From Filimonas effusa (lineage in GTDB: Bacteria > Bacteroidota > Bacteroidia > Chitinophagales > Chitinophagaceae): a stretch of 64,000 bases of DNA. This document shows, piece after piece, positions 45,577-54,203 of this stretch. The stretch lies in contig NZ_SDHZ01000002.1 in the NCBI RefSeq assembly GCF_004118675.1, positions 186,001-250,000 on the forward strand, given 5' to 3'. A program made the position numbers and the translations under genes. Each line of letters starts with the position of its first letter. Position 1 is the first letter of the stretch. Below the pieces are notes generated by a model. That model saw only the letters and a program-made list of their open reading frames with translations, did not search any database and was not told the DNA's origin.

Positions 45577-45717
45577 AATATTTGTAATTATTTCAGCGAA
45601 GTAGCGTCCGTTTGAATTCAGGAAGGACCGTAGCGAGACACATGAACATAGTTAATCATGCTCTTTTCAGTGATTGACGAGTTGCGTGTCGGTGCATAGA
45701 CCACGCATATGGTATTA

Positions 45718-46140
45718 TTACCTATTACGTTTTCCCCTACCATCTTCCGACACGGCGAAACTTATGGACTGGCGCTGCCGGTAACGTACAGGCTTGCCTT
45801 GTATGGTAGCCGGAAACCAGCGCGGGCTCTTTTTTATAACACGCATCACTTCTTCTCCCGTTCCATATCCCGGGTCTTCCAATATTTTAACTTCAGAAAC
45901 ACTTCCATCTTTTTCAATCAGAAAGGCTACCACAACTTTATGCAAACCAACAGGCGCCCCATTTTTAGCAGCCACCTCTTTCCGGAGATGTTTCGCTAAA
46001 AATTCCCTGAAAGCGGCATCTCCTCCCGGAAATTTAGCGCCAACCGAATCAGCTCTTGTGACGGGTTTCGCCGGAAGCGTGTCCTGTGCATGCAGTTGAT
46101 GGAACCCTATAAAAAATAGTATACAGTATAGAAGCTTCAT
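45718..46140 (-). CDS. Short secreted TonB-C-terminal-domain protein
   Basis: A 140-residue protein; the ATG at 46140 opens a signal peptide (MKLLYCILFFIGFHQLHAQ), an ATG at 46197 would overlap the neighbouring gene region. The mature part is essentially one TonB-C domain: AKFPGGDAAFREFLAKHL, VVVAFLIEKDGSVSEVKIL, VIKKSPRWFPATIQGKPVRY, RQSISF. A true energy transducer would have an uncleaved anchor and Pro-rich spacer; both are missing. The PGGDAA motif is shared with the gene at 28323, which also sits next to a GVGT gene. It starts 57 nt after the J stop and ends at a strong terminator, so it may be co-transcribed with J. Role unknown. Confidence 0.75.
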   Translation of the reverse strand: MKLLYCILFFIGFHQLHAQDTLPAKPVTRADSVGAKFPGGDAAFREFLAKHLRKEVAAKNGAPVGLHKVVVAFLIEKDGSVSEVKILEDPGYGTGEEVMRVIKKSPRWFPATIQGKPVRYRQRQSISFAVSEDGRGKRNR

Positions 46141-46197
46141 AGTACCAAGATACTCATATCCGGGCAATTTACTGTTGATTGGGCTGACAATTGTCAT

Positions 46198-47112
46198 TTA
46201 ATTTGATTGTTTTGATTCTACTTCGGCCAACCGCTTTTCCATTTGTTCCATTTTCTTGTTTTGTTGGATGATATAGAGGGTAAGCTCTTCTATCTTCTTT
46301 AGAAGAACAGCCTGGTTGTCACCGAGATCGAGACCGTCTTTCTTTACTTCGGCGGCGGAGGGGACTTCGGGGAGGTGTTTGTTTTCCTGGATGAATTGTT
46401 CAACATAGGAAAGCGGAGCAAGTTGGTAAGAGGAGTCGAAGACATAGTCGGCCCAAGTAGTATGATCTACCTTTATTTTCCTGGTACGGATACCGGTTTC
46501 TACAAACAGACGGTAACCTGCGTCAGAAACGTTATTGGTTCCTATCCCCAGCCTGCCGTCATAACTAAAGACAAAGCCCTTTTCCAAGGTTACCGGATTG
46601 GTTATTGCTAAATTATTCATCCCAGAGGCATAAGCATTTATACCGATGGTCCATTGCCTTGCATAAGAGGTTCTTGATATAACCTTGCCGGTTCCGTTAC
46701 ATGCAAGCGTAAAAGAAGCTTCACCATCAAGAGGGTTTAAAATCTGCAATTGCCCATAAAGATATTCAGGACTTGAAACTATTATTCTCCCACCTACCTG
46801 CAACTGTGCAGCAGGTGCAGCATTACCGATACCAATTCCAACACTTCCATTTGGAAAATTTGAGTATTCCGATTGAAAAACTAACGGCTTCAAGATAGAA
46901 TTAGACCTATCGTAAGATGATAAGTAAGTAACATTATTCCTATAATACAATTCTGCCGCCGGACCGCCTGAAAGATTAAAATCACCGGTCACCCTTATTG
47001 AATTAAGGGTATTGTTCCCCCTACCTGTGACACTGTGTAAGGTTTCTGCTTCCTGAGCAAAAGAGGTATTAATGACAAAAGAGAAAGCCACCAGGCTGAG
47101 TACTTTTTTCAT
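46198..47112 (-). CDS. GVGT-repeat secreted protein (paralogue J, first gene of the array)
   Basis: A 304-residue protein, the shortest intact member. Signal peptide 1-20 (VINTSFAQ), ETLHSVTGRGNNTLNS, and the module SIRVTGDFNLSGGPAAELYY that matches H. Hinges are degenerate (SVGIGIGNAAPAAQLQVG, RLGIGTNNVSDAGYRLFV). The C-terminal domain begins VDHTTWADYVFDSSYQLAPL and ends KKMEQMEKRLAEVESKQSN. Its leader has TACCTTGC 28 nt before the ATG as in D and G. It is transcribed divergently from the sigma-factor gene at 47302; the 189-nt spacer shows no other feature. Confidence 0.85.
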   Translation of the reverse strand: MKKVLSLVAFSFVINTSFAQEAETLHSVTGRGNNTLNSIRVTGDFNLSGGPAAELYYRNNVTYLSSYDRSNSILKPLVFQSEYSNFPNGSVGIGIGNAAPAAQLQVGGRIIVSSPEYLYGQLQILNPLDGEASFTLACNGTGKVISRTSYARQWTIGINAYASGMNNLAITNPVTLEKGFVFSYDGRLGIGTNNVSDAGYRLFVETGIRTRKIKVDHTTWADYVFDSSYQLAPLSYVEQFIQENKHLPEVPSAAEVKKDGLDLGDNQAVLLKKIEELTLYIIQQNKKMEQMEKRLAEVESKQSN

Positions 47113-47301
47113 AGTAAAGGTTTAGGTTATTGAGTTACCGGCAAGGTAATAAAAATCTGTAGCCCGGCTGTATTCGTGTTTTGCGCAGCAAGGTATGCAA
47201 TGGTATGATTCTATGGCCTACGATGGGATGAATAAAGGAATGGGCTTAACATTCAGTTCACATGGCGCGGGTATTTTGCAGGTCTTAACAGGTCAACTGC
47301 T

Positions 47302-47856
47302 ATGGAGCGGCCAATGCATATACAAGACAGCGTGCAGGATTGGATGCAGGGAAATGAAGCTGCTTTTGAAGCGGTATTCTATCATTACTACCCGCGACTC
47401 AAGCGTTACCTGGTGCGCTATATCAAATCTGAGGCCGGCGCAGAAGATATGGCCATGGAGGTGCTTACCAAACTGTGGCAGAAGAAAGAAGCCCTGCGGG
47501 ATAGTAATACTTTTGAAAACTACTTGTTTACCATGGCCCGCAACCGCATGATCAACCAATTGCGGGTGAAAATAAATGAATGGCTTTCGCTGGAAAACCT
47601 GGCAGAAGGGGCGGCAAATGAGCATTATGATCCCCTGTTACTTAAAGAGCTTGAAAATGTTTATCACGAGAGTGTAGCCGTACTACCCGCCCAACGAAAG
47701 ACCATATTCATGCTGCACCGCAATGAAAATCTCACCTATAACGAAATTGCCCAACGGCTTGGCATTTCACCCAAGACCGTGGAAAATCAACTTTCGGCGG
47801 CGCTGAAGCAATTGCGGCTGGCAATGGCACAATATCTCACCAGTATTATACTGTAA
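47302..47856 (+). CDS. ECF RNA polymerase sigma factor
   Basis: A 184-residue sigma-70 family protein of ECF type. Region 2 lies at about 20-90 (FEAVFYHYYPRLKRYLVRYI, AEDMAMEVLTKLW) and region 4 at about 125-175 (LPAQRKTIFMLHRNENLTYN, EIAQRLGISPKTVENQLS). No region 3 is present. It should direct transcription of the SusC/SusD operon that follows once its FecR partner signals that substrate is bound. An internal ATG at 47314 is a possible start. It opens a plus-strand operon with FecR, SusC, SusD and a phosphoesterase. Confidence 0.92.
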   Translation: MERPMHIQDSVQDWMQGNEAAFEAVFYHYYPRLKRYLVRYIKSEAGAEDMAMEVLTKLWQKKEALRDSNTFENYLFTMARNRMINQLRVKINEWLSLENLAEGAANEHYDPLLLKELENVYHESVAVLPAQRKTIFMLHRNENLTYNEIAQRLGISPKTVENQLSAALKQLRLAMAQYLTSIIL

Positions 47857-47942
47857 GCTCCTCTATTAGCCTGCAGCTTCCCATATTAACGAATTGTTAC
47901 CGATAGGGGTAAAGCACCCGGCTTGTGTATGCTGTATGTAAT

Positions 47943-49010
47943 ATGTCCCGATTCATGCAGCAACAACCAATAGACAGGCAATTATTAACAACTTATCTTA
48001 AAGGGGATTGTACTCCCGGGCAACTACAACAGGTAAAGCAATACTTTGAAGCGCCGCAGTATAAAGAAAGTCTTGAAGCGTTTTTGCATGAGGACTGGCT
48101 GCGACAGGCTGCTATTCCGGTAGCGGTAACTCCGGATGTTGCAGACCAGTTTCAAAGGTTCAGGGTTGCTACCGGGCAGCAGGTTGAAACGACTGTTGTT
48201 ACCCTACGGAAATGGAGGGGGCTGCGGGGTGTGGCGGCGGCGGCTTGTGTGGCCGTAGTTGCGGTGGCGGGATGGTTGTTATATCATTCTTATGGCCCGA
48301 CACAGGAGGCAGTTGTTGCTACGCAATGGAAAACTTTAACCACCAAGCCTGGAAAGGTTAGCGAGGTGATGCTGCCAGATTCATCGATGGTATACCTGGG
48401 ACCCGCTTCTACACTGCGTTATAACGAGGGATATCCTGCTAAGAACCGGCAACTATACTTACAAGGTGAGGCCTATTTTATTGTACAGCACCGCGAAGGG
48501 CCTGCTTTCACCGTTACTACGGGGCGTTTAACTACGGTTGATATTGGTACCGAGTTCAATATTTCTTATCATCCTCAGCAGGCTGCTATTGCTGTGGCGG
48601 TTGCCAAAGGGAAAGTAGAGGTGTTACAGCAAACAGCTTCCCATACCGTGACAAGCCGTTCTCCTTTAACAGCCAGCCAATGCCTGTATTACGACACGGC
48701 TACGGCTGCCATCCGGTTTGGTAATACAGCTCCTGATTTAATCGGGGCCTGGCGAAAAGGGATCCTCCATTTCAGGAATACAACCTTGCAGGAGATGGCG
48801 TTACAACTGGAGCGTTATTACAATATACAAATCCGCTTCAGCGATGATATGCTTGCAAAAGAACGGATCACTACCGTGTTGCGGAGAAGATCGCTACCTG
48901 ATGCTTTACAGGTGCTGTCGATGACGGCTGGGGTTCATTGCAGCCGTAAAGGTGATACTGTATGGATAAAAAAAAGTTCCGCTTTGTTAGAAAGCGGAAC
49001 TGCTAAATAG
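47943..49010 (+). CDS. FecR family anti-sigma factor
   Basis: A 355-residue inner-membrane protein; I take the ATG at 47943 (MSRFMQQQPIDRQLLTTYLK), with 47955 as an alternative and 47925 less likely. A cytoplasmic sigma-binding part (1-85) is followed by one membrane helix (about 90-108, GVAAAACVAVVAVAGWLLYH). The periplasmic FecR domain comes next (TTKPGKVSEVMLPDSSMVYL ... LYLQGEAYFIV ... VDIGTEFNISY), then a C-terminal DUF4974-type domain (LQEMALQLERYYNIQIRFSD). It relays a signal from the STN domain of the downstream SusC to the sigma factor. It lies 86 nt after the sigma gene. Confidence 0.92.
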   Translation: MSRFMQQQPIDRQLLTTYLKGDCTPGQLQQVKQYFEAPQYKESLEAFLHEDWLRQAAIPVAVTPDVADQFQRFRVATGQQVETTVVTLRKWRGLRGVAAAACVAVVAVAGWLLYHSYGPTQEAVVATQWKTLTTKPGKVSEVMLPDSSMVYLGPASTLRYNEGYPAKNRQLYLQGEAYFIVQHREGPAFTVTTGRLTTVDIGTEFNISYHPQQAAIAVAVAKGKVEVLQQTASHTVTSRSPLTASQCLYYDTATAAIRFGNTAPDLIGAWRKGILHFRNTTLQEMALQLERYYNIQIRFSDDMLAKERITTVLRRRSLPDALQVLSMTAGVHCSRKGDTVWIKKSSALLESGTAK

Positions 49011-49077
49011 TTTCTGAACGGTGTGGAGGGCAATCCATTGACCGTTCCCTATCAACCATAAAACAAGTTTTAAAAGT

Positions 49078-52000
49078 ATGCAAAAAAGACGAATGGGCAA
49101 ACCAGTAATCTTACTGTTATTGCTGCTATGTACTATGGCATCCTACGCGCAGGATGGGTACAAGAAAATTTCTGTACAGTTCAAAGGCGCTTCCTTACAA
49201 CAGGCCTGCGCTGAACTGGAAAGGCTCTCAGGCTTCAGCTTTTCTTATACAGAAGCCAATGCACGTTTATACGGCAAAAAAATCAGCCAGTCTTTTACCA
49301 ATCAAAGCTTACCGCAGATCCTGGATAAGATCTGCGAAGGCACGCCTGTCAGGTGGACACAAAAGGATGGTCTTGTATTTTTGTACGTGCCGCCGGTGAA
49401 CCGCACGCCTGTTAAAACGGCCCCCAAGCCCGGAACCATCAGCGGTATCGTCACCGATGAAGAAACAGGTTTGCCTGTAGCGGGTGCCTCGGTTAAAGCT
49501 GGCAACGCCAATGCCATCACTGGAGAAGATGGCAGTTATTCTTTAGCGCTGGAAGACGGCAGCTATACGTTGCAAATACATCACCTGAATTATACTTCCA
49601 GGCAACTGGCAGGCATTCGTATTACCAGGCTGACGCCTGTGGTGATGGACGTTTCTGTAAAAAATGTAAATAATGCACTGAACGAGGTGGTGGTAGTTGG
49701 CTATGGCACTCAAAAGAAAGCGAATGTTACCGGCTCTGTTTCTGTTATCAATGGCAACCAGATTGAAAGGCGACCGAATACATCTACTTCCAATGCACTG
49801 CAGGGTCTTGCTCCGGGTGTTACGGTTACTTCGCAGACAGGATCTCCCGGTGGCGATGGCGCTCAAATAAGAATAAGAGGCATTAATTCATTCGGAGGTT
49901 CGAGCAGTAGTCCACTTGTCATTATTGACGGGGTAGCCGGCTCTATAGACGATGTGGATGTTAATCTTATAGAATCTATCTCGATATTAAAAGATGCGGC
50001 ATCCTCTGCTATTTATGGTTCAAGGGCAGCTAATGGCGTTATACTGATCACTACCAAAAGAGGTAAAGACCAGCTATCAGTAAACTACAAGGGATTTGTT
50101 GGTAAACAAAAAGCCACCGCCATTCCCAAGGTTACGGATGGATTGACTTATATGCGCGTATTCAACGATGCGAGTATGAACGATAACGGCACCAAAATTT
50201 ACAGTGATGCAGACATCGAAGATTTCAGAAAGAAATATGAGGCTGATCCTAAAAATTATGACTGGCAGGACGCTATTCTACAGGGAAGCGGTATGATGCA
50301 GCATCATTTTATTTCATTAACTGCGAATAGCGGCATTATTCGTATCACACCTTCTTTGAGTTATGTAGACCAGGAGGGCATTATTAAAAACACCAATTTT
50401 AAAAGATATATCTTCCGCAACAACCTGGATATAACGCCAAGTAAGCGATTTTATATTAAAGCAGATGTAGCTGTTACCAATAAAAACAGGAAACAGATTG
50501 CGGATGAAGGCACCATCTGGAATTACCTGGGACGCATGCCTACGAATATTCCCATCCGCAATGGAGCGCGCTGGTCGGACGGCTGGGTAAAAATCAACCC
50601 GGTAGGATACATCGAGGATGGCGGTAACCGCAAGGCGAATAACCTGGAGTTCTATGGCAATCTTAGCATCAACTATAAACCAGCAGACTGGCTCTCTTTT
50701 ACGGGTATGTTTGCGCCACGTTATCTTACCAGCAATGTTCACCTGTTCAGGAAAAGTGTGATGACGTATTATGCTGATGGCTCTGAAGCGGGCGCAGGTA
50801 ATACTTCCACAGAGTTAACAGAATCGGCATACAGATATTTCTATGGCACTTACCAGTTCCAGGCATCGGCTCAGAAAAGCTTTGGCGGGCATAATTTCAG
50901 TCTGATGGGCGGAACATCCCGGGAAACGTATGATGAGAAGTTATTGTCGGGTTACAGAAAAGATTTTGTGTACGATTCGTATGAGCAATTAACTGCGGGT
51001 GCAGACAATGCTACGAAAGACAATAACGGCTTGCAGAACCAGTGGATACTTGTGTCTGCCTTTGGCCGCTTTAATTATGATTTTAAGGGAAGGTACCTGG
51101 TAGAGGCCAATATACGACGTGATGGCACCTCCCGTTTCCGTGGTTCCAACCAATGGGCAACCTTTCCTTCTTTTTCTGCGGGATGGGTTATATCGAAAGA
51201 AAACTTCTGGCGTAGCTTAGCTCCTGCTGTAAAGATGCTGAAGGTCAGGGCTTCATGGGGCAAGCTGGGTAACCAGAACATTGGTTCTTCTTATTATCCT
51301 TTTGCAGAGGCATTATCGTTAGGCAGCGTTTCTATGGGGGGCAACATTTACCAGATGATTACGCAGTCAACCTTATCGAATGCCAATCTTCGCTGGGAAG
51401 AAACCGAGATGAAGGGTATTGGATTAGATGCCAACCTGTTCAGCAAATTATCGGTAACATTCGACTGGTATGATAAAAAGACAAATGGCATTCTGCTTAA
51501 GTTAAACACTTCGCAACTTACCGGCCTGGCTTCTCCTTACCAGAATGCAGCGGTGGTAAGTAATAAAGGCTGGGAACTTGGCGCCAGGTACGATAACAAG
51601 TGGGGAGATTTCCAGTTAGGGGTAGGCTTCAACCTGTCTGATGTAAAGAACAAAATAGTGGATATGAAAGGGCAAACCTCGGGCGATTTACTTCGCCAGC
51701 AGGAAGGGTCTTCCATTAACTCTATTTACGGATATATAGCAGATGGTTTATACCAGACGCAGGATGAAATTAATGCCGGCCCAACCCAGATCGGCACTTT
51801 AAAACCCGGCGATGTAAGATTCAAAGATCTTGCCGGCGCACTTGATGCAAACGGGAAAACAATACCTGATGGTAAAATCACTGATGCTGATAAAACAATC
51901 ATTGGCAGCACCATTCCGAGATATACTTATGGAGGCAACCTTGATCTGGGATGGAAAGGTTTTCGTTTAAGCGCCTTTGTACAGGGTGTAGCGAAAGTTG

Positions 52001-52416
52001 ATGGTTATTTAAATGCACATTATGTGATCCCTGCTGCCAACTCCAGCGCTGTTAAGCCATGGCAATTAGATTACTGGACGCCGGAAAACAGGGATGCGGC
52101 TTTACCACGAGTATCCGTCACCTCTACCAACAACACGCAAAACTCCACGTTGTGGATGAGAAGCGCCGCCTATTTCCGTCTTAAGAACGTTCAGTTGGGC
52201 TATGAAGTTCCGGCAGCCGTGTTAAATAAAATAGGATTAAAGAATGCGTTTGTATATGTAAATGGCCAGAACCTTTTCACTAAGACCAAATTTTACCAGG
52301 GATATGATCCTGAGATCAACTTTGACGCGGGCGCTACAGATGGCGTGTCGTTAGGCGCGGGCAACTACTATCCCCAGGTTAAGATCTTCACATTTGGCGT
52401 TGACATTAAATTCTAA
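49078..52416 (+). CDS. SusC/RagA TonB-dependent transducer with STN domain
   Basis: A 1112-residue outer-membrane transporter. Signal peptide 1-24 (TMASYAQ), STN signalling domain about 28-105 (ISVQFKGASLQQACAELERL, ISQSFTNQSLPQILDKIC), carboxypeptidase-regulatory-like domain about 120-200 (GTISGIVTDEETGLPVAGAS), TonB box NEVVVVGYGTQ, plug (IRIRGINSFGG, SILKDAASSAIYGSRAANGV) and a barrel ending in IKF. The STN domain tells FecR that substrate is present. It follows FecR by 67 nt and precedes SusD by 3 nt. Substrate unknown. Confidence 0.95.
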   Translation: MQKRRMGKPVILLLLLLCTMASYAQDGYKKISVQFKGASLQQACAELERLSGFSFSYTEANARLYGKKISQSFTNQSLPQILDKICEGTPVRWTQKDGLVFLYVPPVNRTPVKTAPKPGTISGIVTDEETGLPVAGASVKAGNANAITGEDGSYSLALEDGSYTLQIHHLNYTSRQLAGIRITRLTPVVMDVSVKNVNNALNEVVVVGYGTQKKANVTGSVSVINGNQIERRPNTSTSNALQGLAPGVTVTSQTGSPGGDGAQIRIRGINSFGGSSSSPLVIIDGVAGSIDDVDVNLIESISILKDAASSAIYGSRAANGVILITTKRGKDQLSVNYKGFVGKQKATAIPKVTDGLTYMRVFNDASMNDNGTKIYSDADIEDFRKKYEADPKNYDWQDAILQGSGMMQHHFISLTANSGIIRITPSLSYVDQEGIIKNTNFKRYIFRNNLDITPSKRFYIKADVAVTNKNRKQIADEGTIWNYLGRMPTNIPIRNGARWSDGWVKINPVGYIEDGGNRKANNLEFYGNLSINYKPADWLSFTGMFAPRYLTSNVHLFRKSVMTYYADGSEAGAGNTSTELTESAYRYFYGTYQFQASAQKSFGGHNFSLMGGTSRETYDEKLLSGYRKDFVYDSYEQLTAGADNATKDNNGLQNQWILVSAFGRFNYDFKGRYLVEANIRRDGTSRFRGSNQWATFPSFSAGWVISKENFWRSLAPAVKMLKVRASWGKLGNQNIGSSYYPFAEALSLGSVSMGGNIYQMITQSTLSNANLRWEETEMKGIGLDANLFSKLSVTFDWYDKKTNGILLKLNTSQLTGLASPYQNAAVVSNKGWELGARYDNKWGDFQLGVGFNLSDVKNKIVDMKGQTSGDLLRQQEGSSINSIYGYIADGLYQTQDEINAGPTQIGTLKPGDVRFKDLAGALDANGKTIPDGKITDADKTIIGSTIPRYTYGGNLDLGWKGFRLSAFVQGVAKVDGYLNAHYVIPAANSSAVKPWQLDYWTPENRDAALPRVSVTSTNNTQNSTLWMRSAAYFRLKNVQLGYEVPAAVLNKIGLKNAFVYVNGQNLFTKTKFYQGYDPEINFDAGATDGVSLGAGNYYPQVKIFTFGVDIKF

Positions 52417-52419
52417 ACA

Positions 52420-54186
52420 ATGAACTGTTTTTATAAAGTAACCAGAATGGCGGTGGTAGCATTGTGCTCCATCACTACCTTATACTCCTGCAGTACTGAT
52501 CTTGAATCGCTCAACGGTCCGTCTACAGGTACTTTTCCTGCCAATGCCAATGAGGCCCAGATGGGACTGTATGGCGCTTATCAGAATATCAGTAAGCTTG
52601 ATGCGGCCAGTACACCTATCTGGCATGTGATGGATAATATCACGGATATAGGTTATGCAAGGCCCGGCACGAACTACACCTCCCCTATCACAAGTGCTGT
52701 TGCAACCGACAATACTTTAGCCAATAAGCCCTGGCAAATTCATTATCAAACGATAGCCCGTTGTCATACTGTACTGGACAACCTGGATCGTATTAAAAGC
52801 TTCATGACAGAGGAAGCTTATAAACAACTGGATGCCGAGCTCCGTTTTATACGTGCGTATTGTTATTCACAACTCATAGAATTATATGGTGCTGTTCCAT
52901 TGTTAAAGCATTCGGTTGATCTTAGCAGTGCCAGCGTACCTCAGACGCCGAAGGCAGAAACAGAGCAGTTTCTGCTGGATGAATTAAGCGCCATTGCAGA
53001 GAACCTGCCCGTTTCCCAGGCGGGCTTCGGAAATGTAAGAGCATCGAGAGTAGCGGCTTATATGTTGAAGGCAAGAGTTGCCTTGTATGCGAAAAAATAT
53101 ACCGATGCTGCTGCGGCGGCGAACCAGGCTATTACACTTTCATCGGGCATACATGATCTGACGGCCTTTAACAGCAGCATTAATTTTGCCGGTAAAGACC
53201 ATACTGCGGGCGAACCAGAGCTATCCAATATTTTCGGCCACACCGGTTTCAAAACCAGTAAAGAATGGATATGGGTTGCAGAGTATAACCAGGCTATTCC
53301 GGGGAACACCCACAACCAGCAATACTATTCCGCTTCACGCTTAGGTAAAGGCGTTTGTTACTGGGGGCCTACGCAGGATTTAATCAATACTTTTCAGTGC
53401 AAGGACGGGTTACCGATTACAACATCGCCCCTGTATGATGCTGCAAAGCCTTTTGAAAACCGTGACCCGAGATTAGACATGTATTGCGCCCGTCCGCATG
53501 CACGTTATGCGGGCTACCAGTTTGAGCCTGCCACCAGTTTTTCAACAGTAAAAAATTACTGGCCTGTTATCAATGGCCAGGCAACTACTCCTTCCAATGT
53601 TACCAATACAGATGCTACGAATGCCTACAGATCGTTCAGTGGTTACCTGTGGCGCAAACCTATAGATCTTGCTGATTTTGCGACCACATCGGTAAGTGGC
53701 GTATCGGATCTGAATGTGGGTATTTTCCGGTTCGCGGAGTTGTTGCTTATTTATGCAGAGGCCAAGATAGAGGCGAATGAACTGGACAACTCGGTGTATG
53801 AAGCTATCAACCGTGTTCGCCGCCGTGCGCTGATGCCCGACCTGCCAAGCGGATTAACGCAGTCGCAACTGCGTACAGCCTTACGTTACGAGCGTAAGGT
53901 GGAACTGGCTAATGACGGACTCCGGTGGTATGATCTACGCCGCTGGGGAATTGCCAATAAAGTAATGAACGGTTATATTTATCTGAACCGGGATGCCAAG
54001 GCATGGACAAAGGCTGTTTTAACCGGTTTTGATGACAGCTATACTCCTATTTACAACCGTGCGGAAGCCATCAAATATTTTACTTCACAGGAAGTGATCT
54101 ATGATGATAACAAAGATGGTTTGTGGCCTATTCCTAAATCTGAAATGGATGCCAACAAGCTATTAAAACAGAATCACGGCTATTAA
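52420..54186 (+). CDS. SusD/RagB family lipoprotein
   Basis: A 588-residue lipoprotein (Cys24 after TTLYS). Typical SusD features: ELRFIRAYCYSQLIELYGAV in the helical half, FRFAELLLIYAEAKIEANEL and LRYERKVELANDGLRWYDLR near the C-terminus, and a final LWPIPKSEMDANKLLKQN. It is the surface lid and binding partner of the SusC encoded 3 nt upstream; the near overlap indicates coupled translation. It is followed 17 nt later by a phosphoesterase gene that is likely to process the ligand. Confidence 0.95.
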   Translation: MNCFYKVTRMAVVALCSITTLYSCSTDLESLNGPSTGTFPANANEAQMGLYGAYQNISKLDAASTPIWHVMDNITDIGYARPGTNYTSPITSAVATDNTLANKPWQIHYQTIARCHTVLDNLDRIKSFMTEEAYKQLDAELRFIRAYCYSQLIELYGAVPLLKHSVDLSSASVPQTPKAETEQFLLDELSAIAENLPVSQAGFGNVRASRVAAYMLKARVALYAKKYTDAAAAANQAITLSSGIHDLTAFNSSINFAGKDHTAGEPELSNIFGHTGFKTSKEWIWVAEYNQAIPGNTHNQQYYSASRLGKGVCYWGPTQDLINTFQCKDGLPITTSPLYDAAKPFENRDPRLDMYCARPHARYAGYQFEPATSFSTVKNYWPVINGQATTPSNVTNTDATNAYRSFSGYLWRKPIDLADFATTSVSGVSDLNVGIFRFAELLLIYAEAKIEANELDNSVYEAINRVRRRALMPDLPSGLTQSQLRTALRYERKVELANDGLRWYDLRRWGIANKVMNGYIYLNRDAKAWTKAVLTGFDDSYTPIYNRAEAIKYFTSQEVIYDDNKDGLWPIPKSEMDANKLLKQNHGY

Positions 54187-54203
54187 TTTCAAAAATCATT
54201 ATC

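Noticed and set aside
35435-47112. Prophage tail-fibre cluster
   Set aside because: No capsid, portal, terminase, lysis or tail-tube genes occur, and every member has a Sec signal peptide and its own promoter-like leader.
47195-47551. Plus-strand ORF overlapping the sigma-factor gene
   Set aside because: It is out of frame with the clearly conserved ECF sigma gene and has no domain pattern.
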